Source of the DNA: Suillus spraguei
Lineage: Eukaryota; Basidiomycota; Agaricomycetes; Boletales; Suillaceae
Assembly (NCBI GenBank): GCA_016800925.1
Contig: JABCPU010000042.1
Coordinates: forward strand, 186,001 to 250,000
Direction: 5' to 3'
Length of the DNA stretch: 64,000 bases
The notes beneath the pieces are model-generated. The model had not been told where the DNA came from. It saw nothing but the letters and a program-made list of their open reading frames with translations, and searched no databases. Position numbers and translations under genes: made by a program. Of the stretch, positions 36,141-45,817 are shown piece after piece; within the stretch, counting starts at the first letter, position 1; every line of letters begins with the position of its first letter.

Positions 36141-36356
36141 TGTAAGCTGGCTGCTTACTACATGCTTACCTTATCAAACGTCATGTGATCCATCCCCTTA
36201 TATCCCGCGACTTCTGTACTGTTCAGACTAGACTCGGGTCTCATACCTACCATCATCTACCCATTAGTATCACGCTCTAAAAGATCCACAGTTTCGTCCT
36301 GTTACTTTCGTCCGATTCATTCAGTGTTCCTTACTGTTCTCCCGAGTAAGGTTCCA
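36141..36356 (+). repeat. 5' LTR of gypsy element 2
   Basis: 216 bp, TGTAAGCTGGC to GTTCCA. Contains a likely promoter stretch CCTTATATCCCGCG near 36196. Identical to the 3' LTR. Confidence 0.97.
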
Positions 36357-36685
36357 CTTTTTTTTTAACAGAAACGGAACTTGTCGATTATTCGAAACTC
36401 ATCGAAACTGTTATTTCTCTACCGCCGGGTTACCCGCCCGATACCTGACCTGTCAAACTGCCTTCCATACGAAGGAACCCTACCGTCTCTGAACCTCTGA
36501 CCACGCGACAGCGTGCGAGGAACCAAAGACAACAACCTCCTCCTAACCCACCCTCATCCCCTCTGTCATCTATATCTTCGGATAACACGCCCGCTAGACT
36601 TATCACTCCCGCTACCACATATTGTGACTCCTCGTCGGATTCTGACTCAGACGACGCGCATATATCATACCCTCGTTCTCGCAAG

Positions 36686-38953
36686 ATGACCAAATCCGCT
36701 AGTGTCGAACAATCTGCTCCCAACAAACCACCAAGGCTCTTGGCTGGCGAACTCACGCCCGAAGTCGCTCGCGATTGGGAAAACAGTTGTGAAACTTACT
36801 TCATGCATAAGGGAATCGATGCTGAAGATCAAGTAAAAATGATCGCTTCTGGAATGCTCGATGCGCGACTACGAACGTGGTACCTGACTCAACGAGCCGT
36901 CCTTGATGCAGGAACATTCACTGCCTATATGACTGCCCTTAAAGATGCCTGGCTTGATACGCACTGGGATACGAAACTACGCTGGAAGGTTCTGGGCTCG
37001 TACCAAGGCAATCGTTCGTTCTATGAATGGGCCTTGGAACTACAGAACCAGAATGCGCTACTCTACGGCAATGCTGCTCATCTGTCAGACGTCCAACTTC
37101 GCAACCAGCTCGAGGCTCACATCTGTGAGGAACTCACCATCCCTGTACTCCGAGCAAAGCTCGCCGATGACCTTACTCTCAAAAAATGGATTGAGGAGGT
37201 CAAACACCTCGACGACAAGCGTCTCGAGGATCTCGCCTCCCATAAAAAGATCGCTGAGGACCTATACAAATCCTCGAAACGTGCAACTTCTTCCTCGAAC
37301 AAGACCTCATCTTCTAAGACATACAATCCGTCATCTTCACGTTTAGGAGCCCTGACAGAATCTGAACGTGGCCTACTGATGAAACATAAAGGTTGTTTCA
37401 AGTGTCGGAAGTTCTACGTCTCGCACCAGTCAAAAGAATGTACCGATGGCGCACCTGAAGCATCAACCTACAAAGTGCTCACGGAATCAGACGCCATCGC
37501 AGCCAAACCGAAGACTAGAGCCGTAGCCACCGTCGGACCAGTAGGAGCTGTCATGCCGTCGTCGGTTCTTGACGACGGATCGGATTCTGAAGATGACATG
37601 TGCGTAGCCCCTTTTGAAACCGCCCACATTATGTGGTCCTGTCTCTTGACAGGACCCAACTCCAACTCTTTTGAACGCTTCGACGCCTTGATTGACCATG
37701 GGTCACATTTAGTTCTGATTGACGAAAACGTCGTCAACAAGCTCGGATTGCGTAAACGCAAATTGTACAAAAAGATTGAAGCGAACTCTGCATTCATGGA
37801 CAATTCTTCTTCTCCTTTCTCCTTTTCTGAATATGTTCTGTTGTCTCCGTGTTCACTTAATCATGATTGGACTTCGCGTATGATACGTGCGATCATAGCA
37901 CCGAACCTTGCAGTTCCCCTCCTCCTTGGAGGACCTTTCTTATCACATAATTGCCTTGTTATAGATCATGACTCTCGAACATGTATCGTCAAAAACTCGA
38001 ACTACGATCTTTTGAGCCCTCCAGAACACAAACCACGAGTGAAGGTCAACATGCCATCGCGACGCGAACTATTACGATTACGCAAGAATGTGGTTAAGGA
38101 GCTCAAGAGTGTTCTGACTGACCGCCACAACGATCTAGAAAAGGATACAACTTCTGAAACTCCGAACGTTGTAGGACTTCTACGTCGACGAATTGATACC
38201 CTCGCTTTCATTGAGGCTAACAAAGAACATCTGGACCGTCTCGATAAAGAGATGCGTCGGAAATATGAAGATCGATTTCCTGACGATATACCCCATATTG
38301 ACCAACTGCCCACAGATATCGTCCACCGCATAACGCTTAAGGATCCTAACAAGATCATACAGTGTAGGCGTTATAACACACCTAGAAAATACAGGGAAGC
38401 TTGGGACGCCCTTTTGAATCAGCACATCGCGGCCGGAAGACTACGACCATCATCAAGCCCATTCGTCTCCCCGGCCTTCCTGATACCTAAGAAGGACCCC
38501 ACAGCTCTACCAAGATGGGTGAATGATTATCGAGCACTGAACGCTAACACAGTGCCAGACAACCACCCGCTACCGCGCATAGACGAAATCCTAAGAGATT
38601 GTGCAAAGGGTAAGATCTTCGGTAAGATTGATATGACAAACTCGTTCTTTCAGACACGCATACACCCTGACGACATCAAATATACGGCAATCGACACACC
38701 AGAAGGCCTACATGAGTGGACCGTAATGCCACAAGGAGGCCGAAACGCGCCTGCTACACACCAACGTAGAATGTTCATCGCTCTACGTGGCCTGATCGGA
38801 AAAATATGCCACGCATACCTGGACGATATCATTATCTGGTCGCAGTCTGTAGCAGAACACGTCAAGAACGTAAAACTCGTCTTGGATGCGTTACGAAAAG
38901 CTTGCCTCTTCTGCTCCCCAAAAAAAGACATCGTTGTTCTGCACCGAGATTGA
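36686..38953 (+). CDS. Gag-protease-reverse transcriptase of element 2, first frame
   Basis: 755 codons. Residues 1-230 are gag; a zinc knuckle CFKCRKFYVSHQSKEC (C-x2-C-x6-H-x4-C) sits near residue 238. The protease active site reads FDALIDHGSHLVLID near residue 333, with His where DTG/DSG elements have Thr/Ser. Reverse transcriptase runs from about residue 560 with FGKIDMTNSFFQ near 645 and the catalytic YLDD near 710. The frame leaves homology at the A7 run (38920-38926) and stops 8 codons later. Comparison with the remnant at 56742-56978 shows that the following block continues one base out of frame. I start at 36686 because it is the first ATG before the conserved gag core; a non-ATG or upstream start is possible. 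Confidence 0.85.
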   Translation: MTKSASVEQSAPNKPPRLLAGELTPEVARDWENSCETYFMHKGIDAEDQVKMIASGMLDARLRTWYLTQRAVLDAGTFTAYMTALKDAWLDTHWDTKLRWKVLGSYQGNRSFYEWALELQNQNALLYGNAAHLSDVQLRNQLEAHICEELTIPVLRAKLADDLTLKKWIEEVKHLDDKRLEDLASHKKIAEDLYKSSKRATSSSNKTSSSKTYNPSSSRLGALTESERGLLMKHKGCFKCRKFYVSHQSKECTDGAPEASTYKVLTESDAIAAKPKTRAVATVGPVGAVMPSSVLDDGSDSEDDMCVAPFETAHIMWSCLLTGPNSNSFERFDALIDHGSHLVLIDENVVNKLGLRKRKLYKKIEANSAFMDNSSSPFSFSEYVLLSPCSLNHDWTSRMIRAIIAPNLAVPLLLGGPFLSHNCLVIDHDSRTCIVKNSNYDLLSPPEHKPRVKVNMPSRRELLRLRKNVVKELKSVLTDRHNDLEKDTTSETPNVVGLLRRRIDTLAFIEANKEHLDRLDKEMRRKYEDRFPDDIPHIDQLPTDIVHRITLKDPNKIIQCRRYNTPRKYREAWDALLNQHIAAGRLRPSSSPFVSPAFLIPKKDPTALPRWVNDYRALNANTVPDNHPLPRIDEILRDCAKGKIFGKIDMTNSFFQTRIHPDDIKYTAIDTPEGLHEWTVMPQGGRNAPATHQRRMFIALRGLIGKICHAYLDDIIIWSQSVAEHVKNVKLVLDALRKACLFCSPKKDIVVLHRD

Positions 38954-41345
38954 TTTCCTCGGTCACCGTATTTCGGGCTCTGGAATCGAGGCGGACGCAT
39001 CAAAGGCAAAAAGAATACTTGACTGGCCAGTGCCGAACTCGACGAGTGACGTCCGGTCCTTCCTAGGTCTCGTACGATACCTAGACCAATTCCTGCCGAG
39101 CCTCGCAGACCACACTCGAATACTGACTCCACTGACGACAAAGTCAAGCGAACATGATTGGCCTGGTTGGAACGATGAGCACCAAGAGGCGTTCAACGCT
39201 ATCAAACGGCTCGTAGTAAGTAGAGACTGTCTAACGACAATAGACCACGACAACCTTGGGGACAACAAAATTTTCGTCACTTGTGATGCCAGCGACTGGC
39301 GCGTGGGTGCTATGCTAAGCGTCGGACCAACGCCACAAACAGCACGGCCTGTCGCATTCGACTCAATGCAGTTGCGAGGAGCGCAACTGAATTACCCTGT
39401 TCATGAGAAGGAACTGTTAGCAATCGTACGAGCTCTCAAGAAGTGGCGAATCGAACTACTAGGGACCCCCTTCACGGTCTACACAGACCATAGAACTCTC
39501 GAAAATTTCATGACCCAACGGGAATTGTCGCGACGACAAGCAAGGTGGCAAGAATTCTTTGGCCAATATGATTTCCAAATCCAATATATCCGAGGAGAGG
39601 ACAACTCCGTGGCGGACGCGCTGTCACGACTACCACCAGACGACAAAGACATGCCTACTTACGTACAGCGAACTGTACACATGCCAACTGCAGTCGGCGA
39701 GAACATCAAACCAATCTCGCTGATACTTTCTGTGACACCTGATGCGTCATTGTTCAACAACATCAAAGCAGGATACCTCACCGACACATGGTGCGTAAAA
39801 CTGACGAAGTTAGTTGGCTCACTTCCAGGACTGCAGCAACGAAACGGTTTACTGTATCTGAACGATCGACTGGTCATACCTCGAGTGACGCACCTACGAG
39901 AAACAATTTTTCGTCTGGCACACGACCAACTAGGACATTTCGGGATCGACAAATCCTACGCGGCAATACGACAATCTTACTACTGGCCAAATATGAGGCG
40001 CGACCTCGAGGAGAGTTACATACCTGCCTGCCCAGATTGTGCAAGAAACAAGAGTCGGACAACGAAGCCCGCTGGACCGCTTCATCCCCTGCCAGTGCCA
40101 GACAACCGAGGAGAATCTGTCGCCATCGATTTCATAGGACCTCTTCCAACAGAGCAAGGCTTCGACGGCATAATGACGATTACAGACCGCTTAGGAGCAG
40201 ACATCCGTCTAGTTCCCTGCCGGATGAACATGAATGCACGCGAAGTGGCGAATCTCTTCTTCAACCACTGGTATTGTGAAAATGGACTACCACTGAGCAT
40301 TGTTTCAGATCGCGACAAACTGTTCACTAGCAAGTTTTGGAAGGCGCTGCACCACCTAACCGGTATAAAGTTGAAAATGTCAACAGCGTATCACCCACAA
40401 ACTGACGGCGCAAGTGAACGTACTAACAAAACAGTGGACCAAGCTCTCAGATACTTCGTGGACCGACACCAAGCCGGCTGGGTGAACGCGCTGCCAAAGG
40501 TCAGATTCAACATTATGTCGACAACAAATGCGTCGACTGGATACGCACCCTTTCATCTACACCTCGGAAGAATACCACGCCTCTTGCCTCCACTCACGCC
40601 AGAAAAAATTCGTGCAACACGTGAAGACTTTCCCAACGACATCGCCGACGCATTAGATGCAATCGTATCCTTGAAGACCGATGTCGCTGACGCGCACGAT
40701 GCGTTGCTGGCCTCACGTATCGCACAAGCACACTCGGCAAACATACACAGAAACGAAGACCCCCCCTTCGAGGTAGGCGACTCCGCGTATCTGTCTACGG
40801 CCCACAGACGTCGGGAATATCTAAACGGAAACAACAAACGGGTTGCAAAGTTCATGCCTCGGTTCGATGGACCCTACACCATAGTTTCAGCGAACCCTGA
40901 GTCATCAACCTACACTCTTGATTTACCAGACCACACTAACGTTTACCCTACCTTCCATGTGTCCGAACTGAAGCGCCATGTTCCAAACAACGCAGAACTC
41001 TACCCCTCAAGAGAACTACAGCGTCCAGGACCAATCGTCACGAAGACTGGGACAGAAGAATGGGAAATAGAACGCATCCTGGATAGAAGAACACGGGGAC
41101 GCGGACGCCAATATCTCGTTCGCTGGCGCGGCTACGGTCCAGAAGCGGACGTCTGGGTGCCGGGTAAAGAGCTTGAAGAAACACAAGTGCTTCAAGAGTA
41201 CAACGAAAGACAAACGAGAGCTGAAGAAACCACATCAAACTACGCTCAAACGAGGTCTGAAGAAGACGTTTCATTACACGAAGAAGACTTGACGCAAGGA
41301 GAGAAAGACGCCGGAGAAAATGCTTCGGAGAGTGAGAGGGTGTAA
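38886..41345 (+). CDS. Reverse transcriptase end, RNase H, integrase and chromodomain of element 2, second frame
   Basis: Homology starts at the A7 run with LFCTEIDFLGHRIS, the reverse transcriptase thumb; the ATG at 38886 is not a real start. RNase H shows VTCDASDWRVGAML near 39280 and YTDHRTLENF near 39480. Integrase has the zinc-binding HDQLGHFGIDKSY ... CPDCARNK near 39925, catalytic residues in IDFIGPLP, SDRDKLF and the YHPQTDGASERTN block near 40390, and a GPY/F motif (RFDGPYTIV) near 40860. A chromodomain follows (IERILDRRTRGRGRQYLVRWRG near 41070), which in this class steers integration to marked chromatin. The frame then ends in an acidic tail that reaches into the 3' LTR. Confidence 0.88.
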   Translation: MRYEKLASSAPQKKTSLFCTEIDFLGHRISGSGIEADASKAKRILDWPVPNSTSDVRSFLGLVRYLDQFLPSLADHTRILTPLTTKSSEHDWPGWNDEHQEAFNAIKRLVVSRDCLTTIDHDNLGDNKIFVTCDASDWRVGAMLSVGPTPQTARPVAFDSMQLRGAQLNYPVHEKELLAIVRALKKWRIELLGTPFTVYTDHRTLENFMTQRELSRRQARWQEFFGQYDFQIQYIRGEDNSVADALSRLPPDDKDMPTYVQRTVHMPTAVGENIKPISLILSVTPDASLFNNIKAGYLTDTWCVKLTKLVGSLPGLQQRNGLLYLNDRLVIPRVTHLRETIFRLAHDQLGHFGIDKSYAAIRQSYYWPNMRRDLEESYIPACPDCARNKSRTTKPAGPLHPLPVPDNRGESVAIDFIGPLPTEQGFDGIMTITDRLGADIRLVPCRMNMNAREVANLFFNHWYCENGLPLSIVSDRDKLFTSKFWKALHHLTGIKLKMSTAYHPQTDGASERTNKTVDQALRYFVDRHQAGWVNALPKVRFNIMSTTNASTGYAPFHLHLGRIPRLLPPLTPEKIRATREDFPNDIADALDAIVSLKTDVADAHDALLASRIAQAHSANIHRNEDPPFEVGDSAYLSTAHRRREYLNGNNKRVAKFMPRFDGPYTIVSANPESSTYTLDLPDHTNVYPTFHVSELKRHVPNNAELYPSRELQRPGPIVTKTGTEEWEIERILDRRTRGRGRQYLVRWRGYGPEADVWVPGKELEETQVLQEYNERQTRAEETTSNYAQTRSEEDVSLHEEDLTQGEKDAGENASESERV

Positions 41346-41556
41346 GCTGGCTGCTTACTACATGCTTACCTTATCAAACGTCATGTGATCCATCCCCTTA
41401 TATCCCGCGACTTCTGTACTGTTCAGACTAGACTCGGGTCTCATACCTACCATCATCTACCCATTAGTATCACGCTCTAAAAGATCCACAGTTTCGTCCT
41501 GTTACTTTCGTCCGATTCATTCAGTGTTCCTTACTGTTCTCCCGAGTAAGGTTCCA
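41341..41556 (+). repeat. 3' LTR of gypsy element 2
   Basis: Identical to 36141-36356. The stop of the pol frame falls on its first codons. Confidence 0.97.
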
Positions 41557-41561
41557 AAGGA

Positions 41562-41970
41562 GCGGAAATAGACGTACTGCTATGCTTACTGAAACAAGAG
41601 ATAAGCTCGTCTTGTCATCTTCACCATCGTTAGTCTGGCTCGTCTTTACGCCCAGCAGCAGTAAACATGATCCCGCTCTCATCCTCGTTGTCAGAATCCT
41701 TTCAAGTGCTAAAAGTACGAGGAGAACCTATGAGTTGGGAGCCAGAAGTAGGCTTAGCGGCACTAGAGAGCGGCGAGTGGTGAGAATTTCATGTTGTCGT
41801 CAGCTGGTGGGAGTTTGCAGACAGGGAGCGACAGTTTGGACATTAATGTCGTGCAAGACACAGCAAGCGTTGCCATCTGAAAGCTACAGAGAACATATCA
41901 ATTACATCGAGCGGGCAAGTGTGTAAGTCCATACAGTCGATATGGACTTGTACATCAAGTAATACGTCGG
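41562..41970 (-). repeat. Arm 1b of an inverted repeat flanking the aspartic protease gene
   Basis: Inverted relative to 44960-45350. Shared blocks include GCAAACATGATCCCGCTCTC-like text, GCTGGTGGGAGTTTGC and GACAGTTTGGACAT. It is the continuation of 35860-36135 across the gypsy insertion. Confidence 0.6.
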
Positions 41971-42428
41971 TAAAGTAACCAAACATGGTAGAATTTCAAT
42001 AAGGAATCAGTAGGGTCGTAAGATACATCAATAGCCAACCACACCTGTACTGCACGGAACTTGAGTCGGACGACGACACTCATGACTTTGGAAAAGATAA
42101 AACCGCTTGGCAGCTCACCCATAATGCTTGGTGACGGATCATGTAATTAGATGTAATTGCCATACGGGCAGGAGAAATATATAAATCATACCAATTCACA
42201 CCACGTAGTAGAACAGTTATGCACAATTTGGAGGCTATTCATGAATACGAGATGCTGACAGGTCACGAAAACAAGCAAACGGTAAGAAGAAAGCATCCGA
42301 CAGGCGAGCTGATTACTTGTATTGCTATAATCAAATCATACCAACTACACCTCCATGAGAACAGTCTGTACAATCTATGCCTCTTTACCTCTTAATAAAG
42401 ATGCTTCGTATACTTTGGCAATTCCATA

Positions 42429-43896
42429 TTAGTTGGTGGTGGCATCAGTGAACGAAGTTTTGGCAAAACCGACGCGGGAGTTGCTGGTATCGAGCACAGT
42501 GTAGAAGCGCTGAAGGAATACGTAGCCATTATGAAAGTCAATCCCTTGACCCGTGGGTGTGCCGAGGCTTTTAACGACGAGATATATGGCATTGTCGGCC
42601 CCATTAATCGCGGCGTTAATAGAACGAGGCCAGATTTGGGCGTTGGGTGTAAGACTGTAGGTTTCCTATGCAAAATGGTGAACAAGGGATGCGAGGGTTG
42701 ACAGAATTGACATACCTTGCCAATATGGAAGTCCAAGTTATGTAGAGCACCGTACTTCCCAGGGGTAATAGTAAGAAGATTAGTCGCCGTATCCAATGTA
42801 CCGCCGGTTGCAACCCGGTACCTATCATAGGCATCTATCGAACACTGATTAGACCATTATTACTTGCCGACTTTAAATACACACCGGAAGCAATCGAAAT
42901 AAAGGTGAAGCCACTATCGATGATACCAGCGGTCGAGCTTAAGATCATCGTGCCAGTGGGCCCGTAAGTGATGCTCTGATCGATACCCCAGTAGTTCGAT
43001 GCGGGGGCAGTGGTGGTGATAGGACTGAAACAAAACAATTACTGTCAGTCTGGGTTGATCCAAGGAGCTGAGGTAGCCTACGTGTATGTAATGTCGCCGA
43101 TGTACATGGCAGGGTTAGTCTCACCAAAGCTGAGCTCTCCACTGCTCTCTCCTTCTAGAGTGCTGAGCTGGAAAAAGATACCAACAAGGGGCTGAGAAAT
43201 GGCGCCTTTGGCATGCAGGAAGTCAGTGACAGTCGGGAACGTGTCTTTCGGACTATTTTTCAGGGTGCCGATTGTCAAGCCTGCAGGTCCGATGCCAAGG
43301 ATACCATCAAAATTGATGCCGTGCGAAACAGAAGCGACACCGATTGGCATCTCGATGGCCTGCGAGCCATTGAGAGCGACGGTATCATTGTATAGAATTC
43401 CTATAAATAATCGTAGGTATTTTCAACTTATGATATTGTTGTATGTCATACCATCGAAGGAGGCAGAACTGTAGGTTACCGCCACAGGCTGCCTAGTATT
43501 GACGCTGGTGTGGGTTGCCACGTAATGATGGTTGGCGCCAACCCATGTGACCGCGCTACCGGTGTCGACAATCAAGTCGTCTTCAATAATACATTAGCAG
43601 CCGCATGTTTTCTCAGTGTTGAACTTACAGGTTGTGGGGGGAATGCCAATGTCAACTGATACGATGTCGGCGAAAAAATCGGATTCTAAAAAGACATTAG
43701 TAGGTTGGCCACGCCTGATGTTGTCCCTGAAGGCCGCCGCGCGAGCTTCGTCGTGCTGCACGAGGTTGGTACTATTGGAGGATTTGAGCCTCCTGGTCAT
43801 AGGGAGGGTGATGGGAGAATTGGGAACTTCGGCGGGCGATCCCGTGTTTGACAAAGCCAGGAGTGTCAACAAGCTTAAGAATGCAGCAGAGAGCAT
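42429..43896 (-). CDS. Secreted pepsin-like aspartic protease (family A1, polyporopepsin type)
   Basis: Six exons (43629-43896, 43452-43580, 43082-43400, 42885-43024, 42716-42834, 42429-42665) sum to 404 codons. The N-terminus MLSAAFLSLLTLLALSNTGS is a signal peptide; a propeptide of about 60 residues follows. First catalytic motif LIVDTGSAVTWVG near residue 95, second IIDSGFTF near residue 255. Length 403 matches family A1 enzymes from wood- and litter-decay fungi, which digest protein outside the cell at acid pH. Possible N-glycosylation sites are visible (YNDTV, LNGSQ). The gene is intact and sits between two inverted repeat arms. Confidence 0.93.
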
Positions 43897-44229
43897 GATT
43901 TACTGGGAAATCATATCATACCTGGTGGCCCATTATATATGCACTAGCGAATGTGATGAACCATAGCCACGTCAGTCCCCCTCGAAAAAGCGAATGAGGA
44001 GATAGCTGTGATCCTTGTCATCACAAGTGCAAGGGTTCAACTTCCCAATAAAATGTGGCAAGAGATGGTTTGCTGGCATGTTACTGTTTGAAAACCACCA
44101 TTTACGAAATTAATGTAGTACTTGTTCTCGCGCGGCTTGAGATCTGAGATTGAAATCAACACCCCAAAAAGGGTATCCCCTGCGCCACGATCATCGCTGT
44201 TCAATATCGTGAAAGTCCCGTCTGTCCGT

Positions 44230-44530
44230 CCTCCCACTGGTTGTGTTGATAGGCACTATGATTGATTCAGTTCTCACTGCCAATTTTGCCTCCTTGTCAG
44301 CCGTCTCATTTCCGTGAATTTCTTTATGTCCTGGAGACCATCATAAGGTGACGTCGAAGTCCGGGTATCGTCTGGCTAGCGATTTCATTTCCCGTGTTCT
44401 TGTCTTTTGGTTCGCATGCCCAATGTTGGCTGCTTGTCACAGTCTCTCGCTGTCCAACGAGGAAGTGCGTGATTTTAATGCTGGTGGTGCTTTGACTCCA
44501 GGTTCTTAACCACTCTGACATATCTTACAT
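44230..44530 (-). pseudogene. RNase H fragment of a non-LTR retrotransposon
   Basis: Minus-strand text reads VTL, a TGA stop, WSPGHKEIHGNETADKEAKLA. This is the C-terminal RNase H motif found in LINE-type elements (W-PGH-I-GNE-AD-AK). Other parts of a LINE are not seen. The upstream part is a frame of 65 codons with little homology. Confidence 0.6.
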
Positions 44531-44959
44531 TGGCGAATTGCGACTACCGCAACGCTACCATCAATCACTTCCGAAGTTCCAGCAACATGGGCGGCTGCCA
44601 TCGCACATTCCTCCAAGTTCAACAAAACCATCACCCAAAAAGGTAGGTCGCACTCTCATCTTAGGATGATCATAAACTTGAATCTAGGAAAAGGATGAGG
44701 AGCGGTGAAATGTGAGCATGAATCACTAGTTTTTTAACTGTTTCCTGACGTCAGAAATGGTTGACAGCACTGTTTGACAATCCCTCAAAAATCAGCGTCC
44801 TTATTCTGTCAAGTCTTTTTCTCTTTTCCAACGTAGTCAGTGCTTTTGTCTCACCCAAGTTTCGTGCAGTCATACTTTGAGGTGTGGTAGACCGCCATGA
44901 CGGCCCTTCAATTCAAAATATTATACTGAGTCCATGTTAAAATTCTAGCGTGTTCACCT

Positions 44960-45560
44960 TCTTTATCGACGCATTTCAGATGAATTTAACTTGTACATGT
45001 TCAAGTTGACTGTATCGATTTGCACGCTTGCCCGCTCAATGCAGTTGATGTACCCTCAGTGACCATCAAATGCGATGACGCTCGCTGTGACGATGTCCAA
45101 ACTGTCATTCACTGTGCGCAAACTCCCACCAGCCGATAACAACATCAAACTCTCGGCACTCTCTCGTCATCTCTCTGCTTCCGGCTATCCACTCCCAGGT
45201 TCTGCTCGTACTTTCAGCTCTTGAGAGGATTCTGACGAGGAGAGCGGGATCATGTTTGCTGATAGTGGCGTAAGGATGAGCCAGACTCTAGCGATGAAGA
45301 CAACTTTCTCGAGAACGAGCTTATCACTTCTTTCAACAAGTTCGGCGCAGACGATGTGTTCTTCTACAGCTCACGAAAGGCACACGTGCTACTTATCTCA
45401 TTCAGTATAAATGGCAAAAAGCCAAACCCCAAAGTTCCTACGGGTCCGCTTGTCGTTCCTCTGAAGTCAAATCTTGACTGGCGGGAGGCGACGCGGACCA
45501 GAAATAACAAACAGCATAAATCCTTGCAGGGAAACAAAGACAGAACCTGGTCGAACATAA
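44960..45560 (+). repeat. Arm 2 of the inverted repeat; remnant of an unnamed gene
   Basis: Inverted copy of 41970-41562 plus 36135-35860. It has coding-like text on the plus strand: KLPPADNNIKLSALSRHL near 45110, a TGA, then EDSDEESGIM, and out of frame NFLENELITSFNKFGADDVFF followed by a long open frame to 45574. The acidic ED-rich block suggests a former nuclear or regulatory protein; I cannot name it. Confidence 0.5.
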
Positions 45561-45616
45561 AGTTTCCGAACTAAATTCCCGCTACATGTAGGTGGAGGGT
45601 CTTTCCGGTCGTGATT

Positions 45617-45745
45617 TTCTTTGCAAATACAGTCATGACATGTCGGAGCGAGGAGATTGTCATCTGAATGTCATCTTCGGACAGAGATGGTATGGTGTAG
45701 AGTGGAGCTTTGTATGAAGTAATGATCAAATCCAGCTAGTTATCT
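45617..45745 (-). pseudogene. Short duplicated piece of the HET gene
   Basis: Matches 46415-46505 with few differences (shared CATCTTCGGACAGAGATGG and GGAGCTTTGTATGAAGT). It lies directly downstream of the HET gene stop codon, as a partial tandem duplication. Confidence 0.65.
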
Positions 45746-45817
45746 CGAGTGTTTTGACGTCCATCATACAGCAGTGAACAGAATCCACGGATATAAATAA
45801 CTCCCAAATGCACGTCG

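Larger units (their letters stand above)
36141..41556 (+). mobile_element. Ty3/gypsy chromovirus, nearly intact, recent insertion (element 2)
   Basis: 5416 bp with two 216-bp LTRs that are identical base for base (36141-36356 and 41341-41556) and a perfect 5-bp target duplication aagga at 36136-36140 and 41557-41561. Identical LTRs mean recent insertion. Gene order gag, protease, reverse transcriptase, RNase H, integrase, chromodomain is that of chromoviruses. One frameshift in a run of seven As at 38920-38926 separates the two long frames. No standard tRNA primer site follows the first LTR; CTTTTTTTTTTAACAG is found instead. Confidence 0.97.

Noticed and set aside
44037..44237. Minus-strand frame of 66 codons next to the RNase H fragment
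   Set aside because: It overlaps the decayed RNase H region and has no start context, intron or motif of its own.
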